Shown: in pieces, positions 51,184 through 59,085 of the stretch
Layout: each line of letters opens with the position of its first letter
Position numbering within the stretch: the stretch's first letter is position 1
NCBI GenBank assembly: GCA_017453205.1
Contig: JAFTKO010000032.1
Location: 101,146-165,145, forward strand
Origin: Clostridia bacterium
Lineage (GTDB): Bacteria; Bacillota; Clostridia; Oscillospirales; CAG-272
Length of the DNA: 64,000 nt
Direction of reading: 5' to 3'
The notes under the pieces: model-generated
Told to the model about the DNA's origin: nothing
The model's input: only the letters and a program-made list of their open reading frames with translations
Database searches by the model: none
Position numbers and translations under genes: made by a program

Positions 51184-51494
51184 TATTGATCGTGATTCAT
51201 TGCTTGAATAACGTGTTGTACCGCTTGCTTTTGCTCGACCGTCAAATTTGCCCACCCGTTAAAAAGCTCTTTCAATTCGGGTGTCATTTCTACCATATCG
51301 CCCTCAGCAAAAAACTGGGAGACCGTAATGCCGAATGCACTGCAAATAGTTTCCAATGTAAAAAAGTTTGGAATGGTGTTTCTGGTCATGATATTATAAA
51401 TTGTAGTTTGCGACAACCCGCATTCTTTCGCCAATCGATACTCTGTCCAATTTCTATCAGCCATTAACTGACGTAGTTTTCCATGTATATCCAT
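51183..51494 (-). CDS. Cro/C1-type (XRE) helix-turn-helix regulator
   Basis: It has 103 residues. The HTH is DIHGKLRQLMADRNWTEYRL, then AKECGLSQTTIYNIMTRNTI and PNFFTLETICSAFGITVSQF, a standard five-helix XRE fold in residues 2-65. A C-terminal extension (ELKELFNGWANLTVEQKQAV) may be a dimer helix. AAGGTGG is before the ATG. It is divergent from the 100-residue hypothetical gene, which it may control. It has the look of a phage-derived or immunity-type regulator. Confidence 0.9.
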   Translation of the reverse strand: MDIHGKLRQLMADRNWTEYRLAKECGLSQTTIYNIMTRNTIPNFFTLETICSAFGITVSQFFAEGDMVEMTPELKELFNGWANLTVEQKQAVQHVIQAMNHDQ

Positions 51495-51554
51495 TGTCGC
51501 ACCACCTTTCTGTAATTATTTTACATCATTTCTTAATAGTTTCATACTAACTAC

Positions 51555-51583
51555 TTGCAAAAATAATACTACCATGTTATAAT
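51555..51583 (+). promoter_or_regulatory. Promoter of the gene at 51617
   Basis: TTGCAA, 17 bp, TATAAT. The A+T-rich stretch around it (TAGTTTCATACTAACTA) is a plausible operator for the divergent XRE regulator. Confidence 0.7.
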
Positions 51584-51616
51584 ATAAATATAACAATTAA
51601 TTGTAGGAGATGAAAA

Positions 51617-51919
51617 ATGACAGAAACAGAGGAAAATAAAAAAATGACTCCCAAGGAACTTGAAGAGTCTAAAATGCTATTCAAACGGGCATTGTTAGAA
51701 AGCAAAGTCAAGGATATTGAAAAGATCCTTTCTTGTCACCCTCATACATTTACTCTAAAACGCAAATTTAAGCTTCAAACCAACCGCCGGTGGCGCAGAT
51801 TGGGCGGTGACGAAAAATCTCTGCCGTATCCCGATGCAGACAATTGGCTGGAACGTTTAAAGAGCCGACGGGAGTGCAAAGACGTAAATGCAATTTCAAA
51901 CGGTCAAGCAAAAAAGTAA
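51617..51919 (+). CDS. Hypothetical basic protein divergent from an XRE regulator (100 aa)
   Basis: Not recognised. GTAGGAG precedes the ATG. The N-terminus is helical (ENKKMTPKELEESKMLFKRA), and the C-terminal half is rich in Arg and Lys with LKRKFKLQTNRRWRRLGGDE. Possibly nucleic-acid binding. The last codons (NGQAKK) run into the AAAGTAACTTTG repeat edge, so its true 3' end may have been replaced by the repeat-rich stretch that follows. Confidence 0.55.
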   Translation: MTETEENKKMTPKELEESKMLFKRALLESKVKDIEKILSCHPHTFTLKRKFKLQTNRRWRRLGGDEKSLPYPDADNWLERLKSRRECKDVNAISNGQAKK

Positions 51920-52515
51920 CTTTGCGTTGGGGACTCCCTCAGTCGCTCCGCGACAGCGTGAAGTCGTCTTGACGACTGCGGCGCTTGCGCCTTCCCTTGT
52001 CAGAGGGAGCCGAGGTTACATTCGCACGGTAACAGTATCACTATCGCTTTTACAGCGAAACAACTTTTAGCCTCCCTCTTGACGGAAGGAGTTTTTTTTA
52101 AAAATTAACTTTGCTCTCGGGGCAAGCGTCGTTACAAGATCCCGCTTCGCGCCCTGTCGGGTTCGACTGCACTCCGTCCCGAATGTTTATTCTGTGCCAC
52201 TGTTCACGCTGCTTTTTCGGGACGTTCGTTTCGCTCAGGATGACGCATAGAGGTTTTGTGCTCATCAAAGATGCACAAAGGGCGTGCGGTTGTATCGCGC
52301 ACGATACCGTTGTTAGCGCCAACATTCCTTCTATGCGTCATTCTGAGCGGAGCGCCGCCAAGGGACAGAGGCACGGAACAAAACTTCTGTTGTGCGGCGT
52401 GCAGTCGAAGTTTTGCAGAGTGAAGAATGAACGGCGCAAAACCGACCGAGCTCGCGAGGGAGGGATCTCGTAACAAATCTTGCAATCTTGCTAACGGAAA
52501 GTTACTTTTTTGTTC
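51909..52515. repeat. Repeat-dense non-coding stretch
   Basis: No credible gene. It begins with AAAAGTAACTTTG (51911-51923) and ends with AAAGTTACTTTTTT (52499-52512), an inverted pair. Inside are the CTCCGCGAC/GTCGCTC-type inverted words near 51938-51960, and TTCGCTCAGGATGACGCATAG (near 52228-52248), mirrored by CTATGCGTCATTCTGAGCG near 52331-52349. These are like the CHSERSEE-coding dispersed repeats of many gut bacteria. Confidence 0.6.
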
Positions 52516-52581
52516 TTTCATATAAAATAACCTTAAAATATAAATTGCCTCCCCTTTTTTCAAAGAGGAGGCTGATTAATT

Positions 52582-53811
52582 TTAAGGTGTTTGCTTTGCC
52601 GCGGTGTGATTGAGAATGGCAAAGATGAGCAGATACCAAAAGCCAAAACCGAGGAGCGTCACAAAGACCGCCAACACGGTAAGTCCCGCGGCGCTTACGT
52701 TTTTCCGTCTGCAATACTGCTGTGTCAGCTTGATATTACCGACAAGATAGATGATTTGTACCGTGAGTGCAAATAGGAGAAGAATGACCAAAAGGACGAG
52801 AAGCAGGATCACCACGGCAATCGCGCCACCGGCGATGATGCCGACAAGCTCGTCGAACCCGCTCGGTTTTTCGCCATTGATCTGTGTTCCGTCCGAATAA
52901 TCGATGCTGCCGTATAAAATGCTTTCATCTTCAATATAAATTTCCTTGAGCTTGTCGCAGGAGCCAAACGCACCGGTTCCGATCTCTGTCACAGAGGTGG
53001 GAATGACAACCGCAGTCAGTGCGTCGCAATTGTAAAAGGCTTTTGCCTCGATCTTTTCAATCCCCTCTTCCAGTGTCAGTGCGGTGATGCTGTCACAGTA
53101 TGCAAACGCTTCGACACCGATTGTTTTGACATTGGCGGGGATTACAACGCTTTCCAACGATTTGCTGTCGCAAAATGCACGCTCGGGAATGCTTTCCACT
53201 TTCAGTCCGATGACCAATTTTGTAATGGTGTTCTCATAGTCAAAAAATCCGAAAGTGCCGTCATTCGGTGTACAGTTGATTGCGTTGTAGTAAACGGTGT
53301 TCAGTGCATCACAGCCTTGAAAGGCGTATTCGCCGATCTTGGTCACACCTTCGGGAATCGTGATCTCGGTCAGCGCTTTGCAAAACTCAAAAGCTTCTTC
53401 GCCAATCTCGGTTACGTTCTTTCCCATTTTTACGGTCTTTAATTCGTCGCAAAAGGAAAAGCACTGTTCGCTGATTTTGGTAACTCCGTCGGGAACGGTA
53501 ATTGAGGTGATTCGGCTCCCGTTAAAGGCTTTTTCACCGATGGTGGTAAGTGTGCTTGGGAGTTGGACACTCGTTGCAAACGAGTAAAGAAAGGTTTCGG
53601 GCTCGATCGTTTTTACGCCCTCGGCAATGATAAATTTTTCGGCAAGGTTGTAGTCTTTCACATCGTCGGGACCGATCGAGGTCTTTCCTTTGCCAACCGT
53701 CACGGTTTCGTCATACGAATACGCCACGGCGGGGAGGACGAGAAAGCTCGATAACAGCACCGCGCAAAAGAGACAAAGTAACAGGGTACGCTTGAAAAAT
53801 GTATGTTTCAT
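52582..53811 (-). CDS. Secreted or surface LRR (BspA-like) protein with membrane-spanning C-terminus
   Basis: It has 409 residues. A signal peptide occupies 1-30 (KRTLLLCLFCAVLLSSFLVL, then AVAY). About nine LRR_5 repeats run through residues 45-310, seen as repeats of the kind ITIPEGVTKIGEYAFQGCDA. After a linker come two or three hydrophobic segments (about 325-355 and 380-400: AIAVVILLLVLLVILLLFAL and AAGLTVLAVFVTLLGFGFWY). BspA-type repeats mediate adhesion or binding. Its start is 13 bases after the end of rsmA on the same strand... it lies downstream of rsmA and may be co-transcribed. Confidence 0.88.
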   Translation of the reverse strand: MKHTFFKRTLLLCLFCAVLLSSFLVLPAVAYSYDETVTVGKGKTSIGPDDVKDYNLAEKFIIAEGVKTIEPETFLYSFATSVQLPSTLTTIGEKAFNGSRITSITVPDGVTKISEQCFSFCDELKTVKMGKNVTEIGEEAFEFCKALTEITIPEGVTKIGEYAFQGCDALNTVYYNAINCTPNDGTFGFFDYENTITKLVIGLKVESIPERAFCDSKSLESVVIPANVKTIGVEAFAYCDSITALTLEEGIEKIEAKAFYNCDALTAVVIPTSVTEIGTGAFGSCDKLKEIYIEDESILYGSIDYSDGTQINGEKPSGFDELVGIIAGGAIAVVILLLVLLVILLLFALTVQIIYLVGNIKLTQQYCRRKNVSAAGLTVLAVFVTLLGFGFWYLLIFAILNHTAAKQTP

Positions 53812-53824
53812 GATGTGCTCCTTT

Positions 53825-54691
53825 TTAAGCTTTCAGATGCTCGAGAAGTACATCGGAAAGGGCGGTAAACTGCGCAATATCGAGCTTTTCTCCGCGGATG
53901 TTCGCCTCATGTCCACATGCGGTGATGGCTTCGGTGATCTGCTCGCGCGAGAGCTCGGGAAATCCCGCACCAAGCGCATTGACCAAGGTCTTGCGGCGTT
54001 GACCGAACGCGGCTTTGATGGTGCGGAAGAGCATCGCCTCGTCACGCGGGACATAGGGCTTTTCCTTGTGAAGCTTAATGCGAATGACCGAAGAATTGAC
54101 CTTGGGTGCGGGCACAAAGCGGTCGGCGGGTACGGTAAAGAGCTTTTCCGCTTGACCGTAGTAGGCGAGCACCGCCGTGATGGCACCGTAGTCCTTACTC
54201 CCCGCCTTGGCGCAGAGACGGTCGGCGACCTCGGCTTGGATCATGATGGTAATATAATCAAAGGGAAGTCGGCTTTCAAGCAGCTTCATCAAGATCGGTG
54301 TGGTGATATAATAGGGGAGATTGGCGCAGACCGATACAGGTCCCTCTGCAAAATAGGGCGCGAGAAGCGCGTCAAGATCGGTTTTCATCACGTCCTCATT
54401 GATGACGCGCACATTGTCAAACTCGCCGAGCGTATATTGCAGAACGGGGATCAGCCCGCGATCGATCTCTAAGGAGACCACTTGACGGCGACGGAGCGCC
54501 AGCTCATAGGTCAGCGTACCGATGCCGGGGCCGATCTCAAGGATCGTGCTTTGTTCATCGGTACAGCACTCGTCGGCAATGTCCTCTACCACAAGGCGGT
54601 CGGTGAGAAAGTTTTGCCCAAACTCCTTGTGAAAGGTGAGGTGGAACATTGCCATGATCTGCCGCACGGTTTTGATGTCACATAGATTCAT
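53825..54691 (-). CDS. rsmA: 16S rRNA (adenine1518/1519-N6) dimethyltransferase
   Basis: KsgA family enzyme dimethylating two adenines in helix 45 during small-subunit assembly. It has 288 residues from the ATG at 54691 (MNLCDIKTVRQIM), with AAAGGAGG 12 bases upstream; the upstream frame to 54802 has no site. Motifs: KEFGQNFLTD near 23, LEIGPGIGTLTYEL near 52, and the catalytic NLPYYITTP near 118. The C-terminal helical domain contains RKTLVNAL. It is upstream of the LRR gene with a 13-base gap. Confidence 0.95.
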   Translation of the reverse strand: MNLCDIKTVRQIMAMFHLTFHKEFGQNFLTDRLVVEDIADECCTDEQSTILEIGPGIGTLTYELALRRRQVVSLEIDRGLIPVLQYTLGEFDNVRVINEDVMKTDLDALLAPYFAEGPVSVCANLPYYITTPILMKLLESRLPFDYITIMIQAEVADRLCAKAGSKDYGAITAVLAYYGQAEKLFTVPADRFVPAPKVNSSVIRIKLHKEKPYVPRDEAMLFRTIKAAFGQRRKTLVNALGAGFPELSREQITEAITACGHEANIRGEKLDIAQFTALSDVLLEHLKA

Positions 54692-54852
54692 TGTATTGCG
54701 TGTCCTCCTTTGAGGCATACTGTTTTCTTTCATTGTATCATATTTGCGCACCAAAATCAAGGGGAACAAAAAATATCGAAAGGATTTTTTCAAAAAAGCC
54801 ATTCGTTTTTGAAAGATTTCTCGAAAAAAAGGAAGTTTTTTTGAAAATCATA

Positions 54853-54881
54853 TTGACAAAATCGCTTTTTTCGGATATAAT
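54853..54881 (+). promoter_or_regulatory. Promoter of tRNA-Thr
   Basis: TTGACA, 17 bp, TATAAT, 28 bases before the tRNA. Confidence 0.85.
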
Positions 54882-54909
54882 AGATACGTTGTGAACCAAA
54901 ACCAAATAT

Positions 54910-54985
54910 GCTGGTGTAGCACAGTCGGTAGTGCAGCTGATTCGTAATCAGCAGGTCGTGTGTTCGAGTCACATCACCAGCTCCA
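54910..54985 (+). tRNA. tRNA-Thr (anticodon CGT)
   Basis: Acceptor arms GCTGGTG and CACCAGC pair perfectly. The D arm GCAC...GTGC, the anticodon arm GCTGA-TTCGTAA-TCAGC (anticodon CGT, reading ACG) and the T arm GTGTG-TTCGAGT-CACAT are all in place. CCA is encoded (54983-54985). Confidence 0.95.
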
Positions 54986-55022
54986 AGAACCGTTTGCCAA
55001 AAGCAAGCGGTTCTTACTTTTT
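54985..55022 (+). terminator. Terminator of tRNA-Thr
   Basis: AAGAACCG-TTTGC-CAAAA-GCAAG-CGGTTCTT hairpin followed by a T-rich run. Confidence 0.85.
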
Positions 55023-55061
55023 CACTCTTCACTTTTTCACTTGCCGAATCCGCGTGAACGC

Positions 55062-55165
55062 GTGATTCGTAATTTGCCCTATGGGCAATGTTGCATCAGG
55101 TCGTGTGTTCGAGTCACATCACCGGCTCCAAGAACCGTTTGCCAAAAGCAAGCGGTTCTTATTTT
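55062..55165 (+). pseudogene. Decayed partial copy of tRNA-Thr with its terminator
   Basis: TGATTCGTAAT of the anticodon arm is followed by a 20-base insertion containing the palindrome TTGCCCTATGGGCAA, then ATCAGGTCGTGTGTTCGAGT, CACATCACCGGCTCCA and the identical AAGAACCG terminator. The 5' half (acceptor and D arm) is missing, so it is not functional. The direct repeat of the tRNA 3' half plus terminator recalls a scar of integration or unequal recombination. Confidence 0.8.
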
Positions 55166-55218
55166 TTTGTTCTATACGCGAAAACAGCCAAACGAAAAGA
55201 CGCTTGGCTGTTCTTCTT

Positions 55219-55728
55219 TTAGGTGTTTTTGGTATATAAATTTCTTAAAAACTTTTCTGCTTCCATCCTCTCATGAAAAACAATCACATTCTTTTCGGGG
55301 AAACGCGCCACCAGTTCAAGGATCGATGGGCGGTTCGTTTCGTAAAAAGTTTTTACATACTCTGTAAACTCCGTGTCCTCGGGATCGTCGGCGGGTTCGA
55401 TCCACGGCAGATCGGCGCGCGGCTTTCCTTTTCGGGCTTCAATTCCCGCAAGACAGACCTCGGTGGAGTAGTCCAAAAAGAACACCGTGTCCGCGGCTTG
55501 CAGACGAATTTCCATGGTGGAGCCGTAATTGCCGTCAATGATCCACGTCTCTTGTGCAATGGCGTCTTGCAACCGTTGCAAAAAGACGGGCTTGGGGACG
55601 GTCGTTCTGTCTGCGTTCCAGTAGAGCATATCCAAATGCACGAGCGGGATGGCAGTGGCTTCATGCAACGCGCGCGCAAATGTGCTTTTGCCGCTGCCCG
55701 GGCAACCGATGACAATGATCTTTTTCAT
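55219..55728 (-). CDS. P-loop kinase-like protein (FlaR/adenylate-kinase-like)
   Basis: It has 169 residues. Walker A GCPGSGKSTFARAL is at the N-terminus; HLDMLYWNADRTTVPK and WIIDGNYGSTMEIRL match the family annotated as DNA topology modulation (FlaR) or adenylate-kinase-like proteins. TVFFLDYSTEVCL is Walker B-like. A nucleoside or small-molecule kinase role is likely, the substrate unknown. Its ATG overlaps the stop of the preceding membrane gene (ATGA), so it is the last gene of a three-gene operon. Confidence 0.85.
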   Translation of the reverse strand: MKKIIVIGCPGSGKSTFARALHEATAIPLVHLDMLYWNADRTTVPKPVFLQRLQDAIAQETWIIDGNYGSTMEIRLQAADTVFFLDYSTEVCLAGIEARKGKPRADLPWIEPADDPEDTEFTEYVKTFYETNRPSILELVARFPEKNVIVFHERMEAEKFLRNLYTKNT

Positions 55729-56378
55729 GATGATTCGGCGTCCTTTTTTGCCTTGTACAAACGAAACATATCCATATGCTCGCGTGCCTGTGCGGGGAGC
55801 AGAGCGAGAAATGAGATGAGATTGAGTGCGACGAAGATGCCCGCGAGGAGAAGATCGGAGGGACCGATGAAGTAGAGCTTCATCTCATAGCTCATCTGTG
55901 TGCGGTAAAAATATTGCAATAGGTAGGGGAACGCGGCGGGCAGGAGCAGGAGCAGATTGGTAATGACATACAGCACGCGGTTGGGGCAAAAGAACTGCAT
56001 CCAACGCTTGGAGCGGTTGGCAAAGCGATCGGTGGGTGCTTTGGAGAACGCCGCACAGCTAAAGATTGCCGAAGCCGCCGCCATGATACCGTAGAGGATC
56101 GCGCAGATCCACGAAAGCACGACAAACACACTCATGATCAGCGAAAAGAAATACGCCGAGCTTGAGCCGGTTGCGGAGGCGTCAAGCATGACTTGGCACT
56201 CGTCCCACGTGTTTCCCATCAGCGTAAAGGGACTCCATGTCTCGTAAGGAACACCGTTGTAAAAGTAAAACAGGTGCGGAACAAAGGCGTAGATCAGCAT
56301 CGCCAAGCCAAAAATTGCGGGTAACAGATAAGCAATGCGGATCCATGCGCGGGCGAGCGGGGAGGGGAGGCGTTTCAT
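55725..56378 (-). CDS. Hypothetical polytopic membrane protein (217 aa)
   Basis: Not recognised. The start at 56378 overlaps the stop of the HD gene (ATGA). Five hydrophobic segments are visible, for instance RIAYLLPAIFGLAMLIYAFV, AYFFSLIMSVFVVLSWICAI and LLAGIFVALNLISFLALL. A long external loop with NGVPYETWSPFTLMGNTWDE follows the first. The tail is charged (RLYKAKKDAESS). It is coupled to an HD hydrolase and a kinase-like gene. The function is unknown. Confidence 0.75.
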   Translation of the reverse strand: MKRLPSPLARAWIRIAYLLPAIFGLAMLIYAFVPHLFYFYNGVPYETWSPFTLMGNTWDECQVMLDASATGSSSAYFFSLIMSVFVVLSWICAILYGIMAAASAIFSCAAFSKAPTDRFANRSKRWMQFFCPNRVLYVITNLLLLLPAAFPYLLQYFYRTQMSYEMKLYFIGPSDLLLAGIFVALNLISFLALLPAQAREHMDMFRLYKAKKDAESS

Positions 56379-56971
56379 TGGTTCAGCTCTCCCGCCAACT
56401 TGCCTTCCATCAAGAATGCGGCTTCCATATCGGCACAGCAAACCGCATAGGCGAGCGGAAACATTTCCAACGCACGCCCGACGTTGTTGGTGTCCTCGGT
56501 GCCCGAAAAGCCCATGTGATAGCGAATGGCAAACGCCTCGTCGCGCGTGAGTCTCATAAAGCCCGAGACGATATACACGGATTTTTCGCCGTGCCCGTAG
56601 GGGAGGGTGTCCTCGATGGTGTAGTAGGGAGCGCTCACCCACTTGCCGGTCTCATCCTTGACATTGCGGTAACTGGTCTTGTAAAAATTGACCTTGCAGA
56701 TGTCGTGGAGCAGGGCGGCAATGGCAATGCTCTCATCACTGTATTCGATCTTGTAAAGCTCTTTCATGCGCGGACGGTTCATAATGTCCACCAGGCAATC
56801 GTAAACATTGAGACTGTGCTGAAGCAGTCCACCCTCGCAAGCGCCGTGATAGCGTGTGCTTGCGGGCGCGGTGAAGAAGTCGCTTTTGACAAGAAAATCC
56901 AACAGCTTGTCGGCGCCCTCGCGGGTGATCTTTTCTTGATAGATCTGCATAAAACGTTCTTGGTTGGTCAT
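56375..56971 (-). CDS. HD-domain phosphohydrolase
   Basis: It has 198 residues. GGLLQHSLNVYDCL near residue 48, then AALLHDICKVNFY near 85, with HGEKSVYIV near 122 and ADMEAAFL near 182, give the H...HD...H...D metal set of HD enzymes. Such proteins act on nucleotides or as helper hydrolases; the substrate is unknown. It leads a three-gene operon with ATGA overlaps at each junction. The ribosome site AGAGGTACC is before the ATG. Confidence 0.87.
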   Translation of the reverse strand: MTNQERFMQIYQEKITREGADKLLDFLVKSDFFTAPASTRYHGACEGGLLQHSLNVYDCLVDIMNRPRMKELYKIEYSDESIAIAALLHDICKVNFYKTSYRNVKDETGKWVSAPYYTIEDTLPYGHGEKSVYIVSGFMRLTRDEAFAIRYHMGFSGTEDTNNVGRALEMFPLAYAVCCADMEAAFLMEGKLAGELNQ

Positions 56972-57113
56972 ATTCGGTACCTCTCGTTTTTTGTTATCAC
57001 CTATATTTTAACATGAGAGTCCAAGAAAGTAAAGAAAATTTTTGATCTTTTTAAAAAAATTTTCAAATTTTCAAACTGTTGCAATATAAAATAATATTTT
57101 GTCGGAATAGGAC

Positions 57114-57142
57114 TTTACAAAATTGATATTATTTGTTATAAT
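57114..57142 (+). promoter_or_regulatory. Promoter of the ECF sigma operon
   Basis: TTTACA, 17 bp, TATAAT: a housekeeping-type promoter. No AAC-type ECF box is seen, so self-regulation is not evident here. Confidence 0.7.
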
Positions 57143-57177
57143 ACGTACTATTGTGATATATCCTAGAGAGGCATTTA

Positions 57178-57702
57178 ATGACAAATAACAGTTTTGATTT
57201 GGTTTATCAAAAATATTACGTACAACTTGTACGGTATTGTTTTTATCGTGTTGGGAAAAAATTTGATTTGGCAGAAGATATCGTAAATGAAGCATTTATC
57301 TTACTGTATCAAAAATGGGATCAATTGGATTTTGATTGTGATACAAAAATATTAAGTTGGTTGACCAAAGCGATACTCAATAAAATATATGAGTATCGGA
57401 GAAAAAATCCACTACCTCTGATTTCGCTTGATGAGGAAGTAAAGAAAGAATATATTGAAAGTCAAGCGATACAGTCGATTGATACGGAAGACGAGGAGTT
57501 TAAATATAGACTATATTTAGAAAGCATTGAAAAGTTTTTACCATCAGATGAATGCAAATTGTTTTACTACATTGTTATTCAAGAATATGATTATAAAAAA
57601 TGTGCATCGCTTTTGGGAATTACAGAAAATGCTGTAAAATTGCGGTGGTATCGTATAAAGAGAAAACTGCGTCCGTTTGTTGAAACTCTAATTAAAGATT
57701 AA
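57178..57702 (+). CDS. ECF-type RNA polymerase sigma factor
   Basis: It has 174 residues. Region 2 (DLVYQKYYVQLVRYCFYRVG and AEDIVNEAFILLYQKW) and region 4 (YDYKKCASLLGITENAVKLR, then WYRIKRKL) are both complete, and region 3 is absent, as in ECF sigma factors. The codon choice is strongly A+T-rich compared with pyk and the HD operon on either side. The gene is followed after 81 bases by a membrane gene that looks like its anti-sigma factor. Confidence 0.9.
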   Translation: MTNNSFDLVYQKYYVQLVRYCFYRVGKKFDLAEDIVNEAFILLYQKWDQLDFDCDTKILSWLTKAILNKIYEYRRKNPLPLISLDEEVKKEYIESQAIQSIDTEDEEFKYRLYLESIEKFLPSDECKLFYYIVIQEYDYKKCASLLGITENAVKLRWYRIKRKLRPFVETLIKD

Positions 57703-57783
57703 TTTGTAAACAAAGTGTAAATATCAATTTTGCAACAACATTTCTGATACAAAAAAAGACATTTCCCTTGTGAGAGGAGGTAA

Positions 57784-58650
57784 ATGTTAGAAGAAATATT
57801 TAAGGAGATTTCCAAAATGAAAAAAGATGATTTAAAACAGAATGCCAAGTTGAAAGCATTGTTGAGAAATCAAAATCTTCCAAAAGATGAAGTTATCGAA
57901 CTTCTTTGTGATATGATCGAAAACGAAGTATGCAAGCCCGAAAGTCAAATTGATTATGATTTGATTTCCGAGTTATATCTTTTAATTGACGAGCTATCAG
58001 AGGGACAGCCAATAGTATCCGAGGATAATATGCAAAGGAATTTGGAAAACATAAAAAAACAAGGAGCAGTGAAAAAACGGAGGAAACGGTGCAGTTGGAT
58101 TCGCACATTTGCGGTAGTTGCTGCTAGCTTTGTTATAATGTTTTCCGGAATTTCTATAATGGCAAGGGTACATGGCTACGCTTCTTCTTGGGATTTTATT
58201 TTGGAAAGTCTTCAAGAACTAATGCCTGGGGAAAAATTGGAAGGAGATGGTATTACTGTTATTAAGCCCTATGCGTCAACAACCTATGCAACAATGGAAG
58301 TTTTAATGAAATCAGAAAATTTTGATTTTTTGCTTCCTGCTGTATTGCCGGAAGGTGTTGCGATAGAAACCATTACGGTCATGTATGTATCTAACGATCA
58401 TAGCACTTATGAGGTTGCAGTGAAGTGTTCAGATATGAATTTAAAAATTTATATTAGCACGCATAACTTGAACACGCCGGAGACATGGACGAATGCAATT
58501 TTGTATCAAACGGATTTGATGTTATTTTACATTCAAAAGGCATCGGATGGTACCTATTTTGCTGTGGGACAGTACGGGGGCTTTGAATATAGCTTTACTT
58601 ATAATGATTATAATGAATTAACTAAAATTATTAGTAGTCTGAAAGCATAA
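57784..58650 (+). CDS. Probable anti-sigma factor with DUF4367-like extracellular domain
   Basis: It has 288 residues. The cytoplasmic part (1-100) is acidic and helical, and may hold the sigma factor. A basic stretch KKRRKRCSW precedes a single membrane helix near 107-125 (TFAVVAASFVIMFSGISIMA). Outside is a beta-rich region with FLLPAVLPEGVAIETITVMY, resembling DUF4367. AGGAGG lies 3 to 4 bases before the ATG at 57784; an internal ATG at 57817 with AAGGAG is a possible alternative start. Inferred role: ligand or stress sensing that frees the sigma factor. Confidence 0.75.
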   Translation: MLEEIFKEISKMKKDDLKQNAKLKALLRNQNLPKDEVIELLCDMIENEVCKPESQIDYDLISELYLLIDELSEGQPIVSEDNMQRNLENIKKQGAVKKRRKRCSWIRTFAVVAASFVIMFSGISIMARVHGYASSWDFILESLQELMPGEKLEGDGITVIKPYASTTYATMEVLMKSENFDFLLPAVLPEGVAIETITVMYVSNDHSTYEVAVKCSDMNLKIYISTHNLNTPETWTNAILYQTDLMLFYIQKASDGTYFAVGQYGGFEYSFTYNDYNELTKIISSLKA

Positions 58651-58676
58651 TTTCCATATTAATGAAAGGATTTTCT

Positions 58677-59063
58677 ATGAAAAAAATTATTTTTATTTCT
58701 GCTTTTTTGATGATATTTTCAATGTGCTTTTCTGTTTCCGCAATGGAGTCTGATGGTATAGTGATCAATATTGAGAATGCAAATGTAATTTTTGATGCAA
58801 ACTCACAATGGACATTTCAAGAACAACAGGTGATTGCCCAAAAAATCACTTCAGAAGAGAATGAACCATTTGCCACTTACGGGTTGACATGTACCCTGTT
58901 TGGACATAAATATACGCTTGAAACAGTACAGGTGATTACACATAATGTTTATGGTGAAGAACCAAAATGCTTAAAAGAAGTGTATAATGTGAGTACTTGC
59001 TCCAGATGCGATTATATTGAGGAAGAACTTCTTTCGACTGTTCGCATTTCTTGTTGTCCATAA
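58677..59063 (+). CDS. Hypothetical secreted protein (128 aa)
   Basis: Not recognised. The start at 58677 has AAAGGAT 6 bases before. A signal peptide covers about 1-22 (IIFISAFLMIFSMCFSVSA). The C-terminal half contains TCTLFGHKYTLETVQVITHN and CSRCDYIEEELL, with a Cys-His arrangement (C...H...H...C..C) that may bind metal. It is in the ECF operon, 27 bases after the anti-sigma-like gene. It may be a substrate, inhibitor or helper of the metalloprotease next to it. Confidence 0.7.
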   Translation: MKKIIFISAFLMIFSMCFSVSAMESDGIVINIENANVIFDANSQWTFQEQQVIAQKITSEENEPFATYGLTCTLFGHKYTLETVQVITHNVYGEEPKCLKEVYNVSTCSRCDYIEEELLSTVRISCCP

Positions 59064-59085
59064 AATACTAAGGAGTTTTACAATT

